Below the pieces are notes generated by a model. It ran no database searches. It worked only from the letters and a program-made list of their open reading frames with translations, and was not told the DNA's origin. Positions 44,188 through 53,581 of a DNA stretch of 64,000 nucleotides are shown in pieces. The DNA is taken from positions 1 to 64,000 of the forward strand of contig NZ_FORH01000005.1 in NCBI RefSeq assembly GCF_900113955.1. Direction: 5' to 3'. Each line of letters opens with the position of its first letter. Within the stretch, counting starts at the first letter, position 1. Position numbers and translations under genes: made by a program. The stretch comes from Celeribacter neptunius. Its GTDB lineage: Bacteria; Pseudomonadota; Alphaproteobacteria; Rhodobacterales; Rhodobacteraceae.

Positions 44188-45504
44188 ATGGATGTGACAC
44201 TCATCACCCTGCTCGCCGTCGGGCTGATCTTTTTCCTCATGGCTCTGGGCACGCCGGTTTTCGCCGCGCTGGCCCTTTCCGGCGCCGTCGGCATCGTCAT
44301 GGTGGAAAACCTGGCCTTCCTTCTTGCGCGGCTGAAATCCTTTTCCTTCAGCCATACCGCCAGCTACGCACTTACGGTCATCCCGCTGTTCATCCTCATG
44401 GGGGCTTTCGCCCATCATGCGCAGGTCGGAAAGCGTCTGTTCCATGTCGCCAACAAATGGGTCGGGCACCTGCCGGGCGGGTTGGCGATGGCGAGCATCC
44501 TGACCTCTGCGGGCTTTGCCGCGACCTCGGGGTCCTCGGTGGCGACAGCGGCCACGGTGGGGGCGGTCGCCATCCCGGAGATGAAGGAAAAGGGCTACGA
44601 TCCGCGTCTCGCGGCCGGCGCCGTGGCCGCCGGAGGTGTGCTGGGCGTGCTGATCCCGCCCTCTGTCCTGCTGATCTTCTATGCCGCCCTGACCGAAGTC
44701 TCGGCCGGCAAGATGCTGATCGCGGGCTTCGTGCCCGGTCTGATCACCACGGTGGCCTTCATGATCGGCGTTGCCCTCATCGGCCACCGGGTCCAGCACC
44801 ACTCCACCCGCGCGCCCCGGGCCTCCTGGGGAGAGCGGCTGTCCTCGACGACGCAGGCCTGGCAGGTGCTCGTCCTGTTCGTGATAGTGCTGGGCGGGAT
44901 TTACCTCGGCCTCGTCACCCCGACCGAAGCCGGTGCCATCGGTGCGCTCGCCGCCCTGCTGATGCTGGTCTTCGCGACATCGGCGCGCGGGCGTCTGAGC
45001 CACGCGCTGTCCGCGAGCTTCCGTTCGACCGCCACCACCACGGTGATGATCCTCTTCACCATGATCGGCGCGGGGATTTTCAGCTTTTTCCTGACCCTGG
45101 TGCAAGTGCCGCAGATGATTGCCGGCGCCATCACCGAAAGCGGCATTCCGCCCCATCTGATCGTCGCCGTGCTCTTGCTGCTCTACATCCCGCTGGGCAT
45201 GTTCCTCGACGCTTTCTCGATGATGGTGATCACGCTTCCGATCGTATTTCCGACCGTCTCCGGGCTCGGTTTCGATCCGATCTGGTTCGGCATCCTCTGC
45301 GTGAAAATGTGCGAGATCGGGCTGATCACCCCGCCCGTCGGCCTCAATTGCTTCGTGATCGCGGGCATTGATCGCGACACGCCCCTGCCGGACGTGTTCC
45401 GCGGAGCCCTTTGGTTCGTGGCGATCGAGATGGTGACCATCGTCCTTCTGTTCGCCTTCCCCTCCATCATCACCTGGCTGCCCGACACGATGATGGCCCG
45501 ATAA
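44188..45504 (+). CDS. dctM: TRAP transporter large permease (DctM family)
   Basis: 438 aa. Marks: VIPLFILMGAFAHHAQVGKRLF, FAATSGSSVATAATVGAV, GVLIPPSVLLIFYAAL and GLITPPVGLNCFVIAG. The protein is similar in type to the DctM at 14928-16244 (SGSSVATAATVG). The start at 44188 is 70 nt after dctQ and is set by the hydrophobic N-terminus MDVTLITLLAVGL; the longer upstream frame is arginine-rich and rejected. Confidence 0.92.
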   Translation: MDVTLITLLAVGLIFFLMALGTPVFAALALSGAVGIVMVENLAFLLARLKSFSFSHTASYALTVIPLFILMGAFAHHAQVGKRLFHVANKWVGHLPGGLAMASILTSAGFAATSGSSVATAATVGAVAIPEMKEKGYDPRLAAGAVAAGGVLGVLIPPSVLLIFYAALTEVSAGKMLIAGFVPGLITTVAFMIGVALIGHRVQHHSTRAPRASWGERLSSTTQAWQVLVLFVIVLGGIYLGLVTPTEAGAIGALAALLMLVFATSARGRLSHALSASFRSTATTTVMILFTMIGAGIFSFFLTLVQVPQMIAGAITESGIPPHLIVAVLLLLYIPLGMFLDAFSMMVITLPIVFPTVSGLGFDPIWFGILCVKMCEIGLITPPVGLNCFVIAGIDRDTPLPDVFRGALWFVAIEMVTIVLLFAFPSIITWLPDTMMAR

Positions 45505-45523
45505 GATGACCAAGGAATTTCCC

Positions 45524-46306
45524 ATGACACAACGAACGGATTACGGCACCGCCTTCATCACCGGCGGCGGTTCAGGGATCGGGCGCGCCAGTGCCCTGCG
45601 GCTGGCCGCGTTGGGGGCCCGTGTGGCCGTCACGGATCTGCGCCTTGAGGCCGCCGAAGACGCTGCCCGCGAGATCACCGCACAGGGCGGCACAGCGATT
45701 GCGCTCGCCCTCGATGTCGCGGAGGCCGCCGCCCTGTTCGATGCGGTTGCTGAGGCCGAAAACGAGCTTGGTCCCATCGACATTCTCGTGAACAGCGCCG
45801 GGCTTATTCTTGTCGAACCGCTGCTGGACTTCGCCCCCGAGACCTGGAGCAAGGTGATCGACGTCAATGTCACCGGCACCTTTCGGGTGAGCCAGCACAT
45901 CGCCCGCGGCATGGCCGCGCGCGGCTATGGGCGGATCATCAATATCGCCTCGATCTCCGGCCTGCGTGCCGGTGTCGGACGCACCGCCTACGGCACCTCG
46001 AAAGCCGCCATTCTCGGTCTGACCCGGCAGTTTGCGCTGGAACTCGGCGCGCGTGGCATCACCACCAACGCCATCGCGCCGGGGGTGATCGAGACCCCTA
46101 TGACGATGGCCGCTTATAGCGAGGAAACATGGCAACGCGTTCTTGAGATGGTTCCCACCCGCCGGCGCGGGCAGCCCGAGGATATCGCAGAGGCCGTGGC
46201 CTATCTCGCAAGCCCTGCCGCGTCTTACGTCAATGGCGAGGTCTTGACGGTGGATGGTGGCTATATGGCCTCCGGGATGACACAGACCGGCAACCTGCAA
46301 ACTTAA
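45524..46306 (+). CDS. Short-chain dehydrogenase/reductase (SDR)
   Basis: 260 aa. The NAD(P)-binding motif TGGGSGIG (residues 13-20), NSAG (90-93), the catalytic Ser in IASISG, and YGTSK (Tyr156, Lys160) are intact; VDGGYM near the end is typical of the FabG/3-hydroxyacyl branch. AAGGA before the second ATG (45524) favours this start over 45506. Asp38 in TDLR after the second strand suggests NAD+. Last gene of the thiolase-ligase-TRAP operon, supplying the hydroxyl oxidation step before thiolysis. Confidence 0.92.
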   Translation: MTQRTDYGTAFITGGGSGIGRASALRLAALGARVAVTDLRLEAAEDAAREITAQGGTAIALALDVAEAAALFDAVAEAENELGPIDILVNSAGLILVEPLLDFAPETWSKVIDVNVTGTFRVSQHIARGMAARGYGRIINIASISGLRAGVGRTAYGTSKAAILGLTRQFALELGARGITTNAIAPGVIETPMTMAAYSEETWQRVLEMVPTRRRGQPEDIAEAVAYLASPAASYVNGEVLTVDGGYMASGMTQTGNLQT

Positions 46307-46409
46307 GCAGGGCGGCCGGGTTCGGGGCGGCGACCGAAACAATCACCATCTCAATATCGGAGCGTGTGAGTAGCCTCGCCAACCAGAGCATAGCGGAGCG
46401 GGGGGAGGC

Positions 46410-47333
46410 TCAATGTTGTCGCGGTGGTGTGCGGCGCAGGGTTTCCGAGGGGCGTTCGTTGAACATGGTGCGATAGTTCTGGGCGAAACGTCCCCAATGA
46501 TAATAGCCGAATTCCATGCTGACATCGGAGACCCGGGTGGTCCGGGCGTCGGAGAAGCGCAGACGACGATGTACTTCGCTTAGCCGGCGTCCCTTGAGCA
46601 TGTTGTCGAGTGACATCCCCGTGCGCTCCAGACAGGCGGTGCGTAATTGCGCGCGATCGCGATCGAGATGGGTCGCCAGATGGCTCACGCTCAGCTTGTC
46701 GAAGGGCAGGGTGTCGCAGGCTTCGAGAATATCCGCCATCAGGTTGCGGGGCAGTTTGTGCGCTGTTTGCCGCGCCGCCCCGCGCGCCCAGAGCGAGATC
46801 CGGTCGAGCAACAGATCCGGGGCGAGGTCGAGAACGGCCTGTTGCGCGATGCCCAGGCGTGCGCTTTCCATCAGGGTCAGCATCCAATCCGCAATGCCCT
46901 GGCCCGCCTCCTTTGGCACCGGACGGGTGCCACAGGCGATATCCTCGGGCAAGCTGTCCTGTGGCAGGGTCAGCATGATGTAATCGGCATGGCTGTCGGT
47001 GAAGATGTGATAATCTTCGCCGGCGACATGGATCATGCCGGTGCCCGTGCCGATGGCATTGGGGAGCCCGGCCATGGTGAGCGGTTTTCCGAGCGAAAAC
47101 CCGACGCAGAGATAGCCGTCGGGAACGCGATAGATGTTTTCCATCCGTTGATTCACGGTCTCGCGATAGAGCGTGATATCCCCCCATTCCAGAGCTGTGA
47201 TATGACCCTCGAATGCCCCCGGTGACAATTGCCGGTAAAGTTGATGCCAACCGTCAAGGCCGCGTTCCTGATCGACGAAACTGTCGAACCGGGCCTCTTT
47301 CACGCGGTTGCGTGTCATGCCGTCTGTGCGCAT
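46410..47333 (-). CDS. AraC-family transcriptional regulator
   Basis: 307 aa. Two C-terminal helix-turn-helices (LSVSHLATHLDRDRAQLRTA and the end YYHWGRFAQNYRTMFNERPSETLRR). The sensor domain matches that of the AraC protein at 27625-28584 (GWHQLYRQLSPGAFEGHI versus QWDQQYQQMSAGRFRGEL), so the two are paralogues. Divergent, across about 190 bp, from the aromatic-amine-dehydrogenase cluster, its likely target. An in-frame ATG at 47318 is an alternative start without a ribosome site. Confidence 0.9.
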   Translation of the reverse strand: MRTDGMTRNRVKEARFDSFVDQERGLDGWHQLYRQLSPGAFEGHITALEWGDITLYRETVNQRMENIYRVPDGYLCVGFSLGKPLTMAGLPNAIGTGTGMIHVAGEDYHIFTDSHADYIMLTLPQDSLPEDIACGTRPVPKEAGQGIADWMLTLMESARLGIAQQAVLDLAPDLLLDRISLWARGAARQTAHKLPRNLMADILEACDTLPFDKLSVSHLATHLDRDRAQLRTACLERTGMSLDNMLKGRRLSEVHRRLRFSDARTTRVSDVSMEFGYYHWGRFAQNYRTMFNERPSETLRRTPPRQH

Positions 47334-47527
47334 TGTAACTATCCGAAATGTTTTGATTTTCTTATTCTGAGCGAGGCGTTCCGGGGAAAGACAAGCATGG
47401 CGGGGCGAGAAACGGTAAGATTCACGCGCTGCATATTTTATGGGCCAATTTTTCGGCCGGAGGCGGATAGCGCGGACTGAAAAACGGCTCTTATTCTGGT
47501 GCTGAGACCATCACCAGGAGACAGATG

Positions 47528-48664
47528 ATGAAATCCACAACCGCCGCTTTCGTGGCGCTTGCTGCGCTGACCGGACCGGCTTTCGCACAAGACGCCATTG
47601 AACCCGAAACCCTCACCGTCAAGGAAACGATCGACGAAGGCCCGAACCTTTTCGTGCTCGACCAGGCCTGGAAAGGCCCGTCTTCGGTCAACGTGCTGGG
47701 CGCCGAAGACTTCGCGATGAAGGGCAATATGGGGCCGGGCACCACCGCACAGATGGTGCTTTCCGCTGATGGCAAGACGCTCTACACCACCTCGGTCTAT
47801 TTCGAGCGCTATACCTACGGCCCGATCACCAACGTCTTCCACAGCTGGGACGTCGACACGCTCAAGGTCAAAAGCGAATTCGAATTCGGCGTGAAAATGG
47901 CCCATGTGGAAAGCCAGCCTGCTTTGCTCGCGCTGTCTTCGGACGAGGCCTATGCGCTGGCCCAGAACGCCACGCCGGCGACCTCCGTGTCGGTGATCGA
48001 TATCGCCGCCGGTGAAGCCATTGCCGAGGTGCCCACCCCCGGCTGCTGGGGCATCTTCCCCTCCACCTCGGGGATGAAATTTACCACGATCTGCGGTGAC
48101 GGCACATTCCAGACCTACGCTTACGCCGCCGATGGCACATTCGGAGATCCGGGCAAGTCGGAAAAGATCTTTGATGTCGACGACGACGCGCTCTTTACCA
48201 ATGGCGTGCGGATCGGCGAGACCCTCGTTTACGTGTCCTACAATGGCAATCTCTATGTCGTCGATGACAGCGGCGATGTGCCGGTGCTGAGCGAGACCAT
48301 CGCCTTGACCGAAGGCGTGCTGGGCAAATGGGCGCCGTCGGGCTCCGAGCTGATTGCCTATAACGCCCCGACCAACACCGCTTTCGTGTTGATGCATTCC
48401 GGCGCCTATGATGGGTCCCACAAGAATGGCGCCGAACAGATCTGGGCCGTGGATATGGCGAGCAAGACCGTCGTGGGGCGCGCCGAGGCGCATCACGAAA
48501 ACGGGCTGGCCGTGACCCAGACCGAAGAGCCGATGCTCTACGGCGCGAATGAGGAAGGCGCGGTCTATCTCTACTCCGTCGAGATGGGCGACGAGGTCTT
48601 TCTCGAGATGACGGAAGAGTTCGACATCGCCGGCTGGCCGACCATCATGGAGCTGGATCGCTGA
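47528..48664 (+). CDS. aauB: Aralkylamine/methylamine dehydrogenase heavy chain
   Basis: 378 aa, periplasmic. A Sec signal (TTAAFVALAALTGPAFA) leads into a seven-bladed propeller of the MauB/AauB type; VNVLGAEDFAMKGNM, VYFERYTYG, TPGCWGIFPS and GLAVTQTEEPMLYGANE are family-like. It forms a heterotetramer with the TTQ-bearing light chain and feeds electrons to a periplasmic acceptor. AGGAG at 47516-47520 sets the start at the second ATG. First gene of aauBEDA plus two cytochromes. Assignment to the aromatic type rests mainly on the light chain. Confidence 0.88.
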   Translation: MKSTTAAFVALAALTGPAFAQDAIEPETLTVKETIDEGPNLFVLDQAWKGPSSVNVLGAEDFAMKGNMGPGTTAQMVLSADGKTLYTTSVYFERYTYGPITNVFHSWDVDTLKVKSEFEFGVKMAHVESQPALLALSSDEAYALAQNATPATSVSVIDIAAGEAIAEVPTPGCWGIFPSTSGMKFTTICGDGTFQTYAYAADGTFGDPGKSEKIFDVDDDALFTNGVRIGETLVYVSYNGNLYVVDDSGDVPVLSETIALTEGVLGKWAPSGSELIAYNAPTNTAFVLMHSGAYDGSHKNGAEQIWAVDMASKTVVGRAEAHHENGLAVTQTEEPMLYGANEEGAVYLYSVEMGDEVFLEMTEEFDIAGWPTIMELDR

Positions 48665-49191
48665 TGGGAGACCTGTCGCAGCTCACCTCGGTAAGCCTGA
48701 CGAGCTTTCTCGTGCTCGTCTTGGCGCGCGCGGCCTGGCACAAGGGACAGGCCTTCTATGAGACGGTGGGGTTTGCGCAGGGCTACGGGCTTGTGCCGCG
48801 CCATATGGTGCCCACGATCGTGCGCGGGTTGATGGGGGTCGAGACCCTCACCGTCCTCGCACTCCTCGTGCCCATCACCCGCCCGGTTGGCGGGCTGATG
48901 GCGGCGGGACTGTTTGCGGGCTATGGCGGGCTGATGGCGGCGGCTTTGCTTCGGGGGCAGAGGGAGATCGACTGCGGCTGCGGAGGCGCGCCGCAGATCG
49001 TCTCCGGGCTGACCCTCGGGCGCAATGCCGTTCTGACCGTCATGGCGCTGACTGTCGCGATGATCGCCACCGGGCCGGTCGGCACTGCGGGTGCGCTCAT
49101 GGCGATCACCGCCGGGATCACGCTTTTCGCGATCTACGGCGTGGCCGAAAAGCTCGCCTCCCATCTCCCCCACATCCGTCGGGCCGGATGA
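48664..49191 (+). CDS. mauE: Methylamine utilization protein MauE family
   Basis: 175 aa, four to five membrane helices with a Cys pair in the loop REIDCGCGGAPQ (periplasmic or membrane-facing). MauE and MauD are needed for light-chain disulfide formation and stability in methylamine dehydrogenase systems. The start overlaps the heavy-chain stop (TGATG). Confidence 0.88.
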   Translation: MGDLSQLTSVSLTSFLVLVLARAAWHKGQAFYETVGFAQGYGLVPRHMVPTIVRGLMGVETLTVLALLVPITRPVGGLMAAGLFAGYGGLMAAALLRGQREIDCGCGGAPQIVSGLTLGRNAVLTVMALTVAMIATGPVGTAGALMAITAGITLFAIYGVAEKLASHLPHIRRAG

Positions 49192-49222
49192 CGTCAGGTC
49201 GGATGAAAGAGGACAGAACAAT

Positions 49223-49840
49223 ATGAACATACTCATCTTTTCCAACATCGCGCTTTGGGTCGTCGTGCTGGTGCAGATCGCGATCATCTTCGCGCTGGCC
49301 CGCCAGATCGGCATCCTGTTCGAACGGGTCTCCCCGGTGGGCGCGATGATCTCTGACAGCGGGCCGGACATCGGCGAGACCGTGCCGCAGATGGCCTTGC
49401 CCAATCTCAACGGGCCGGAGTTTGCTCTGGGCGGACCGGAAGGGCGGGCACAGCTCGTGTTCTTCCTCTCCACCACCTGTCCGATCTGTAAGGCGCTTTT
49501 GCCCGCGATCAAATCGATCCGGGACGATGAAAAGGGCTGGCTCGATGTCGCGCTGGCCTCCGACGGGCGCGAAGCAGCGCATCGGCGGCTCATCGAGGCG
49601 GAAGACCTCACATCCTTCCCCTATGCGCTCTCTTCCGATCTCGGCATGACCTTCAAGGTCGCAAAACTGCCCTTTGCCGTGCTCATCGGAGCGGATGGCA
49701 AGGTGCGCGCCAAAGGGCTCGTGAACTCCCGCGAACAGCTCGAAAGCCTGTTCACCGCCTCCGAGACCGGCATTCCCTCATACCAGGCTGCGGTCGCCCA
49801 ACAGATGGGCGCCACTCAATTTTCCTCCGAAAGGATCTGA
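49223..49840 (+). CDS. mauD: MauD-family thioredoxin-like disulfide protein
   Basis: 205 aa. One N-terminal membrane anchor (residues 5-27) and a thioredoxin-like domain with the redox motif CPIC (Cys86, Cys89) in FFLSTTCPICKALLP. It probably forms or shuffles the many disulfides of the light chain in the periplasm, working with MauE. It lies 31 bp after mauE and 2 bp before the light-chain gene. Start at 49223; longer upstream residues are not MauD-like. Confidence 0.9.
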   Translation: MNILIFSNIALWVVVLVQIAIIFALARQIGILFERVSPVGAMISDSGPDIGETVPQMALPNLNGPEFALGGPEGRAQLVFFLSTTCPICKALLPAIKSIRDDEKGWLDVALASDGREAAHRRLIEAEDLTSFPYALSSDLGMTFKVAKLPFAVLIGADGKVRAKGLVNSREQLESLFTASETGIPSYQAAVAQQMGATQFSSERI

Positions 49841-49842
49841 TT

Positions 49843-50364
49843 ATGACCAGACTGATCGACACACTTCTCAAGACTCTCGACAAACGCGTCGAAACCGGTG
49901 CCCGCACCGCCGCGCGCAGCCTCGGGCGCCGCAGCTTCATGGCAAAGGCCGGGGCTTCGGTTCTCGGCGCTGCCGTGGCGACCCCGATCCTGCCCTTTGA
50001 TCGTCGTGCCCACGCCTCCGAATTGCCGGAGGACGAATGTTCCTATTGGCGCCACTGTGCGCTGGACGGCAACCTGTGCTCGACCTCCGGTGGCTCGCTG
50101 ACGCAATGCCCTCCGGGTTCGTCCGCCTCGTCGGTGTCCTGGGTCGGCACCTGTTCCAACCCGGATGACGGCAAGGATTACCTCGTCGCCTATAACGATT
50201 GCTGCGGCAAACCCTCGGTGGCCTCCGCGACTTTCTGCTACACCTCCGAAGGCGAACGCCCGGGCTATCGCATGGGGCTCTACAACGACATCAACTGGTG
50301 CATGGCGAACACCGACAAGGGCTATCACTGCACGGTTTCCGTGGTCGTGGGCCTTGCGGAGTAA
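49843..50364 (+). CDS. aauA: Aromatic amine dehydrogenase light chain (TTQ subunit)
   Basis: 173 aa. Tat signal (LGRRSFMAKAGASVLG) for export as a folded protein. The mature chain begins the Cys-rich TTQ fold: CSYWRHCALDGNLC, SWVGTC and NDINWCMANTDKGYHC. By alignment from memory with the Paracoccus enzyme, Trp100 and Trp152 form the TTQ cofactor and Asp119 (NDCCG) is the catalytic base. The region VGTCSNPDDGKDYL and ERPGYRMGLYNDINWCMAN is closer to aromatic amine than methylamine dehydrogenase. There are only 10 Cys; Cys at the positions of the Paracoccus 38-86 disulfide is absent. Confidence 0.9.
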   Translation: MTRLIDTLLKTLDKRVETGARTAARSLGRRSFMAKAGASVLGAAVATPILPFDRRAHASELPEDECSYWRHCALDGNLCSTSGGSLTQCPPGSSASSVSWVGTCSNPDDGKDYLVAYNDCCGKPSVASATFCYTSEGERPGYRMGLYNDINWCMANTDKGYHCTVSVVVGLAE

Positions 50365-50370
50365 CCGGAA

Positions 50371-50829
50371 TTGCGCCTGACTTTGACACGCAAAGGGGCT
50401 GTGGCGTTTGCCATGGCCCTTCTCACCCTCCCGGTCGTTGCGGTTTCTGCCGAGACCCCGGAAGAGCTGTTCGAGATCCATTGCGCCGCTTGTCATAACA
50501 CGGGCGGCATCGGCAATCCGGGTCTGGCCCCGCCGCTCAACCGCCCCGTGTTCTGGCAGGCGCTTGGGGAGGCCGCGCCCGATTATCTGGCCGGGGTGAT
50601 GATTTCGGGGATGGCCGGCAAACTTGAGATTCAGGGCCAGATGTATATCGGCCTGATCATGCCGCCGGTCGCCAGCACCACGGATGAAGAGCTCATTGAG
50701 ATCGGCACCTGGGTGCTTCAGGCCCTTGGCGAGACCGAAAGCGCGATGAGCCAGGAGCTTCTGGACACGGCACGCGCGACCCGTCCGAGCCATGCCGATC
50801 TGCGGGCGATGCGACCGGCTGTGGACTGA
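50371..50829 (+). CDS. Small c-type cytochrome, aauA-linked
   Basis: 152 aa from a TTG start at 50371 (preceded by GGAA); an ATG at 50413 would leave a shorter signal. N-terminal signal (RKGAVAFAMALLTLPVVAVSA), one haem site CAACH (Cys38, Cys41, His42) and a probable Met ligand in YIGLIMPPV. Periplasmic monohaem cytochrome, 6 bp after the light-chain gene, so a candidate electron acceptor or maturation partner of the dehydrogenase. Confidence 0.82.
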   Translation: MRLTLTRKGAVAFAMALLTLPVVAVSAETPEELFEIHCAACHNTGGIGNPGLAPPLNRPVFWQALGEAAPDYLAGVMISGMAGKLEIQGQMYIGLIMPPVASTTDEELIEIGTWVLQALGETESAMSQELLDTARATRPSHADLRAMRPAVD

Positions 50830-50869
50830 GCCCGGCTTTGGATTGAGCCCGAGGATGAAAGGAAGGACC

Positions 50870-51319
50870 ATGCTGAAACCTCTGAGCTTCGCGCTCGCAC
50901 TTCTGCCCGCCGCGCTCGCGGCGGCGGATCAGCCAAGCCGCACGGCGCATACGAATTACATCCTGCGCTGTGCCGGTTGTCACGGGTTCGAAGGCGGCGG
51001 CACGCCGGAGGGGGGCATTCCCGCCTTTCCGGGCAGCGTCGGCCATATCGCCGGTACCGAGATGGGCCGCACCTATATGATGCACGTGCCCGGCGTGGTC
51101 GGGGCGTCCTTGAACAATCGTGAGATCGCCGAGGTGATGAACTACGTGCTTGATGTCTGGGGCGAGGCCGAGGGCGGCGAGAGTGCCGCGTATTTCTCCG
51201 AGGAAGAGGTCTCCCGCCGCCGCGCCATCGAGGTGCCCGACGTGGTGGCTTATCGCCGTCTCGTCGTCGATGAGCTGACCGAGATGGGGATCGCCGTTGC
51301 GGAGTACCCCTGGCCGTAA
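50870..51319 (+). CDS. Small c-type cytochrome, second in the aau cluster
   Basis: 149 aa. Signal MLKPLSFALALLPAALAA, one haem site CAGCH (Cys34, Cys37, His38) and Met candidates in GRTYMMHVPGV. GGAAGG at 50861-50866 sets the ATG. The region past residue 85 is acidic and unlike the first cytochrome, so the two are not simple duplicates. It ends the cluster, 21 bp from the convergent amidase. Confidence 0.85.
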   Translation: MLKPLSFALALLPAALAAADQPSRTAHTNYILRCAGCHGFEGGGTPEGGIPAFPGSVGHIAGTEMGRTYMMHVPGVVGASLNNREIAEVMNYVLDVWGEAEGGESAAYFSEEEVSRRRAIEVPDVVAYRRLVVDELTEMGIAVAEYPWP

Positions 51320-51340
51320 GGTCAGGGGATCCGGATCGGG

Positions 51341-52747
51341 TCAGGCCGCGGCGATCACAGGGTCGAGACGCGGCCAGTTGGCAATCGGACCGCGCCAGAG
51401 CTCAAAGGCCCTGGCCAAAGCGAACACTTGCGCATCCTCGAAGCGCGGGGCGACGATCTGCAGCCCGATCGGCATGCCGCTCGCCGAAAAGCCGCAGTTG
51501 ATCGAACAGGCCGGTTGTTCGCCCATGTTCCAGGGCACGGTGAAGGCGATATGTTCGAAAGGCCGCGCCGGATCGTTGGTCGGCGAGGCCCAGTCGGCCG
51601 GGTAGCTGACCGTCGGATTGACCGGCGAAAGGATGACATCGACCTGTTGAAAGGCTTCGGCGGTGGTCTTGCGCATGGCAAAGGTCTGATCGACCCCCTG
51701 TGCCACGGCCACCGGCGAGGCGCTTGCACCGGCCTCGGCCCAGTCGAGAATATAGGGCAGGATCAGGTCGCGCTTTGCCGGCGAGAGCCCCTCCATCATG
51801 CCCCAGAACCGCGCCCGCCAGGCGATGTCGAGCCCGTCGAGCATCTCGCGGCTCAGCACCGGGGCGAGCGGCACGATCTCGGCGCCATGTTCGGCAAAGG
51901 TCGCGGCCGCGGCCTGCACCGCGGAAACCACCTCCGGCTCGGCCTCGAGACCACAGCCCGCGTCCAGCATCAGACCGATTTTCAGACCGCGCACATCGGC
52001 GGCGGGCATCTCCCAGTCGATCGGCCGATAGGGCAGGGCGGTCGCGTCGCGCCAATCGGGGCGGGTGAGCGTCGGCATCAGCAGCGCCGCATCCTCGACC
52101 CGTGGCGTCATCGGCCCGGCGCACCGTCCGGTGTAATAGGGATCGATCGGGATGCGCCCGAGCGAGGGTTTGAAGCCGAACAGCCCGGTCCAGCCCGCCG
52201 GCAGCCGCACCGATCCGCCAATATCGGTGCCGATGTGCAACGGGCCATAGCCCGCCGCCCCGGCAGAGGCCGCCCCCGCCGAGGAGCCGCCGGGATTTTC
52301 CGACAGTTTCCAGGGGTTGCGGGCGAGCTGGTGAAAGCTCGACAGGCCGGAAGACAGCATGCCGTAATCGGGGCAGGTGGTCTTGGCGAACATGATCGCG
52401 CCATCTTCGCGCAGCCGGGCGGTGATCGGCGCATCCGCCGCCGCCGGTACCGGGTCGATGGCGGCCGTGCCCATCGGCACCGGTTCACCCTTGACCGCGA
52501 TCAGCTCCTTGATCGTCACCGGCATGCCGTCGAGCGGCCCCTTTGGCCTGCCTGCCATGTAGCGGGCTTCGGCGGCTTTGGCCTCGTCCAAGGAACGCTC
52601 CGGCTCGAAAGCATAGAGCGCGCCGATCTGGGGTTCGCTGGCCTCGATCCGGGAGATCAGCGCCTGCATATACTCGACCGGCGACAGCGTTTTGGTGGCA
52701 AACGCGGTCAGCGTCTCGCGGGCGGAAGCATCCAGGATTTCAGACAT
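51341..52747 (-). CDS. Amidase (amidase-signature family)
   Basis: 468 aa. The triad is complete: Lys80 in MPVTIKELIA, cis-Ser155/156 in NPGGSSAGA, and the nucleophile Ser179 in TDIGGSVRLPAG. Last gene of the peptide-type ABC operon, 27 bp after the second ATPase gene. It would hydrolyse an amide bond of the imported compound in the cytoplasm. It is not closely alike the amidase at 16241-17590 beyond the catalytic core. Confidence 0.9.
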   Translation of the reverse strand: MSEILDASARETLTAFATKTLSPVEYMQALISRIEASEPQIGALYAFEPERSLDEAKAAEARYMAGRPKGPLDGMPVTIKELIAVKGEPVPMGTAAIDPVPAAADAPITARLREDGAIMFAKTTCPDYGMLSSGLSSFHQLARNPWKLSENPGGSSAGAASAGAAGYGPLHIGTDIGGSVRLPAGWTGLFGFKPSLGRIPIDPYYTGRCAGPMTPRVEDAALLMPTLTRPDWRDATALPYRPIDWEMPAADVRGLKIGLMLDAGCGLEAEPEVVSAVQAAAATFAEHGAEIVPLAPVLSREMLDGLDIAWRARFWGMMEGLSPAKRDLILPYILDWAEAGASASPVAVAQGVDQTFAMRKTTAEAFQQVDVILSPVNPTVSYPADWASPTNDPARPFEHIAFTVPWNMGEQPACSINCGFSASGMPIGLQIVAPRFEDAQVFALARAFELWRGPIANWPRLDPVIAAA

Positions 52748-52774
52748 GGGAGGAACCTTTCGAAGATATCGTGA

Positions 52775-53573
<799 letters not shown>

Positions 53574-53581
<8 letters not shown>

